64,000 bases of DNA from Atherix ibis. Lineage: Eukaryota; Arthropoda; Insecta; Diptera; Athericidae. The position numbers were made by a program, and so were the translations under genes. Below are positions 61,675-64,000 of this stretch, piece by piece (positions within the stretch are counted from its first letter, which is position 1; every line of letters starts with the position of its first letter). The stretch covers positions 95,301,696 to 95,365,695 of the forward strand of contig OY282606.1 in the NCBI GenBank assembly GCA_958298945.1. The letters run 5' to 3'. Under the pieces are notes generated by a model. That model made no database searches. It was not told the origin of the DNA and worked only from the letters and a program-made list of their open reading frames with translations.

Positions 61675-64000
61675 GAGACAATTATTGATATTTAAACAAA
61701 AAAAAACCCAATAAGATTAATATATATTATATAGAATGATTTAAAAGGATATTAAAAGTTTTTAAAATTGAAAATGCATCATATCATCTAGTTTATTCCT
61801 TAATAAAAATAAGACCAAATTTGAATTTTTAATTCTAATCATAATTCCTGTAAGAGTATTTTTTTCTATTTAATTGCATGTCCTAATTGCAAATAAACTT
61901 TAAAAATAGAATTAGAAGTGCTAATGAACGTGGCCGAGTGGCCAGGTTCATTCTAAATTGTAAAGAATTTAATTCGTCTGATGTTAATTGCTAATGTAGA
62001 GGTATCTTTGACCGTCGGGCTTAACTCGTTGGTTTTAATTAAAGCAGGTTGAGTGTAGGAAATAACAAAAAAAAAACACATTATAAAAGTTTAATCTTGA
62101 AGATTTTAGTTTTAATTATTTATATCGTTATATTTATACAAATTGCTTTCAAACAAATATTTATTTATAATTTACTCAATAAAATTGGTATTTTCTTCTA
62201 AAAAGTTTTAATATTTTGTAAGCTTATTGGAAAAATTATATTTTATTATGAAAATTTATGAATTTTTTGTTTACTTTTTTATAATTGTTATGCATTTGTA
62301 AGAATTTCTATAAAAATAATTTTGCCATATTTATGCAATTCTTTTAATGCACTTCTAAAATCATTATATTTTAGTGCATTGTATTTATTTTCATAAAAAA
62401 ATATTTTATTATACATTTAATAAGGTTAAAAATGATCAAAAAAAAATTACCGTTTACATAATAATGCATTCAAAAATTTCAATATTTTCACAAATATTAA
62501 AAAACAAAATGAATTTTCAACAATATTGTTTCATAAGTTTTACATATACAAAGTTTTTGTTCATTTATTCATTTTGTTATTGTTTTTATTTTATAAATAC
62601 ATATACTGGCTAATTTTAAAAATAGCAAAAAAAAACATTATGTTGTATATATTTTTTAAATAACGCAGACAGGTGTTCGAATATAGAAATAAATAAATTG
62701 TATCTGTGTGTACATCTTATGTTAAATTAGCAAATTAAAAAAAATCGAGTTTTAAATATATGTGTAATACATTGCAAATATACACAAATATTACTAAACA
62801 ATAGCTTTAAGGCTTTTAACCCATGATAAATCCGAATGCTGTTCAATAATAAATTTTATTCTTGGAGCTATTTTATCTTGGATATTTTTTTTCTATAGTC
62901 TGGTTTTATGTAGAGAAAATTTTGTTCTTTTAGAATAATTTCTATAATTTCTTTTTTACAAAAAATTGTTCTTTTAATAAAATTAATTTATTTATAAAAT
63001 ATTTTTCTTTTTTACAAAAAATTTCTCTAAATAAATTAAAAGCATTTCAAGAAAAAAAAACAACTGTCGGTTTACAAGTATATATTGGATATTTTTTTAA
63101 ATGTTTATTTGTTAAATTGTATATTTATTATGCAATATATAAATACATATTTAAATATATAACCAAAAAAAAATTTACAAGACATATATTTAAAATTTTT
63201 TTTTTTCATTTTATATTATTTAATAAAAATACTTTTTAATATATAAAAAATAAATTTATATAAAAAGTTTGATTCAAGATTTGGAAAATTATTTTCTTAA
63301 ATAATCAATCAGATACTAATTATAAATTTTGTAAATTAATAACTTTTTAAAAAAAATTTTAATCAGTTGTTTTCTTTTTTTTGTTTGTTAAAAGTGCTCA
63401 GAATTTATTTTGTTTTAAGCGATAAGTAGTTGATTATTTTTTTTTCAAGGTTCTATGTACATTTATTAATCAATAATAATTTTATTTTAATCAAATTAAT
63501 TTTCTTAACATAATTTCTTTTTAAAATTAAAAAAATAACTACTTTTGGATATAGTCTATGAATAATAATTCACTGTGTAATATGTATGCATAAAAATTTA
63601 AAAATAATCCATACAGACTAAAAATGTAGAATTTTAGGATAAATTGATTTAATAAATATTCGAAATTAGAGAGAATTTTTCCTTTTGAAACTTTTTCGAA
63701 AAAATGTGTACTTATAGAAAATAATATAGGGTTTAAAAAAAGGAAGACATCTTTAGAATTTCATTGAGTTAATATTTTCTATTAAGTTTTATATTATGTT
63801 ATATATGATTTATGCATTCGAATTTTACATACATGAACATCTGTATTCGTTTTGTAAAATGAATAAGTAAAAAATTAAATTGGGGAAAATATTTTTCAGT
63901 AACAGTAGTTATTCGTGCGTTTTCGGATTATGAAGAGAAATATTGCTCCCTATTTTACGCAGGCGTAGACAATTAACATGTATTTGGTGGAGGTGGATAA
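61554..64000. other. 5' intron of Prm, no exon seen
   Basis: A+T-rich sequence to the right of the first visible Prm exon. It holds a (TA)n run at about 61646-61671 and a less A+T-rich patch at about 61880-62060. I looked on the minus strand for the expected N-terminal paramyosin exon and did not find it, so this is intron and the 5' exons lie outside. Confidence 0.65.
61646..61671. repeat. (TA)n microsatellite
   Basis: About thirteen uninterrupted TA units in the first visible intron of Prm. Confidence 0.9.

Noticed and set aside
61927..61945. GTGGCCGAGTGG, resembling the A box of a Ser or Leu tRNA
   Set aside because: No matching acceptor stem, anticodon arm or B box follows at the right distance.
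1..64000. CRISPR arrays, rRNA genes, bacterial operon signals
   Set aside because: None is present; the window is eukaryotic with spliced genes.

Overview
The window is insect nuclear DNA, very A+T-rich, with short GT-AG introns and long gene-poor stretches full of homopolymer runs, microsatellites and decayed mariner-type transposons. The proteins, above all the ELOVL6 elongase, UCH37, JARID2 and a paramyosin gene with a nested miniparamyosin exon, are closest in my memory to Drosophila orthologues. That points to a fly (Diptera), probably Brachycera; I cannot name the species.

Layout. Positions 1-16553 hold no gene I can support. They contain at least six decayed Tc1/mariner-superfamily relics and are probably intron or 5' flank of the next gene. 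Positions 16554-19782 (+) hold the last two coding exons of a Baldspot/ELOVL6 fatty-acid elongase, with a 947-bp internally deleted mariner in the intron between them. Positions 19783-26578 are gene-free and A+T-rich, with one MITE-like element. BLOC1S4 (26579-27256, -) and an SLC35C2-type transporter (27963-29871, +) are divergent. Jarid2 (32989-39654, -) and Uch-L5 (40658-41842, +) are also divergent. Then come an unrecognised 7-exon gene (42994-47295, -), Qtrt2 (48956-50885, +) and the paramyosin gene Prm (52654 to beyond 61553, -), whose 5' end lies past the window.

The genes are unrelated housekeeping or tissue genes: lipid elongation, lysosome-related organelle trafficking, sugar-nucleotide-type transport, a PRC2 cofactor, proteasome deubiquitination, tRNA queuosine modification and muscle thick filament. 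They alternate in strand, so each promoter is either single or shared by a divergent pair. All exon joins given were read by hand from GT/AG sites and reading phase.

The most interesting points are these. (1) The unrecognised gene encodes about 696 residues with two diverged copies of a three-exon module that have identical intron phases and an exactly equal 170-nt middle exon; I know no named domain for it. (2) Prm has a nested miniparamyosin first exon whose reading frame stays open 14 codons beyond its splice donor. (3) The left third is a graveyard of chimeric transposons, one of them carrying an unrelated insertion and a local tandem duplication.
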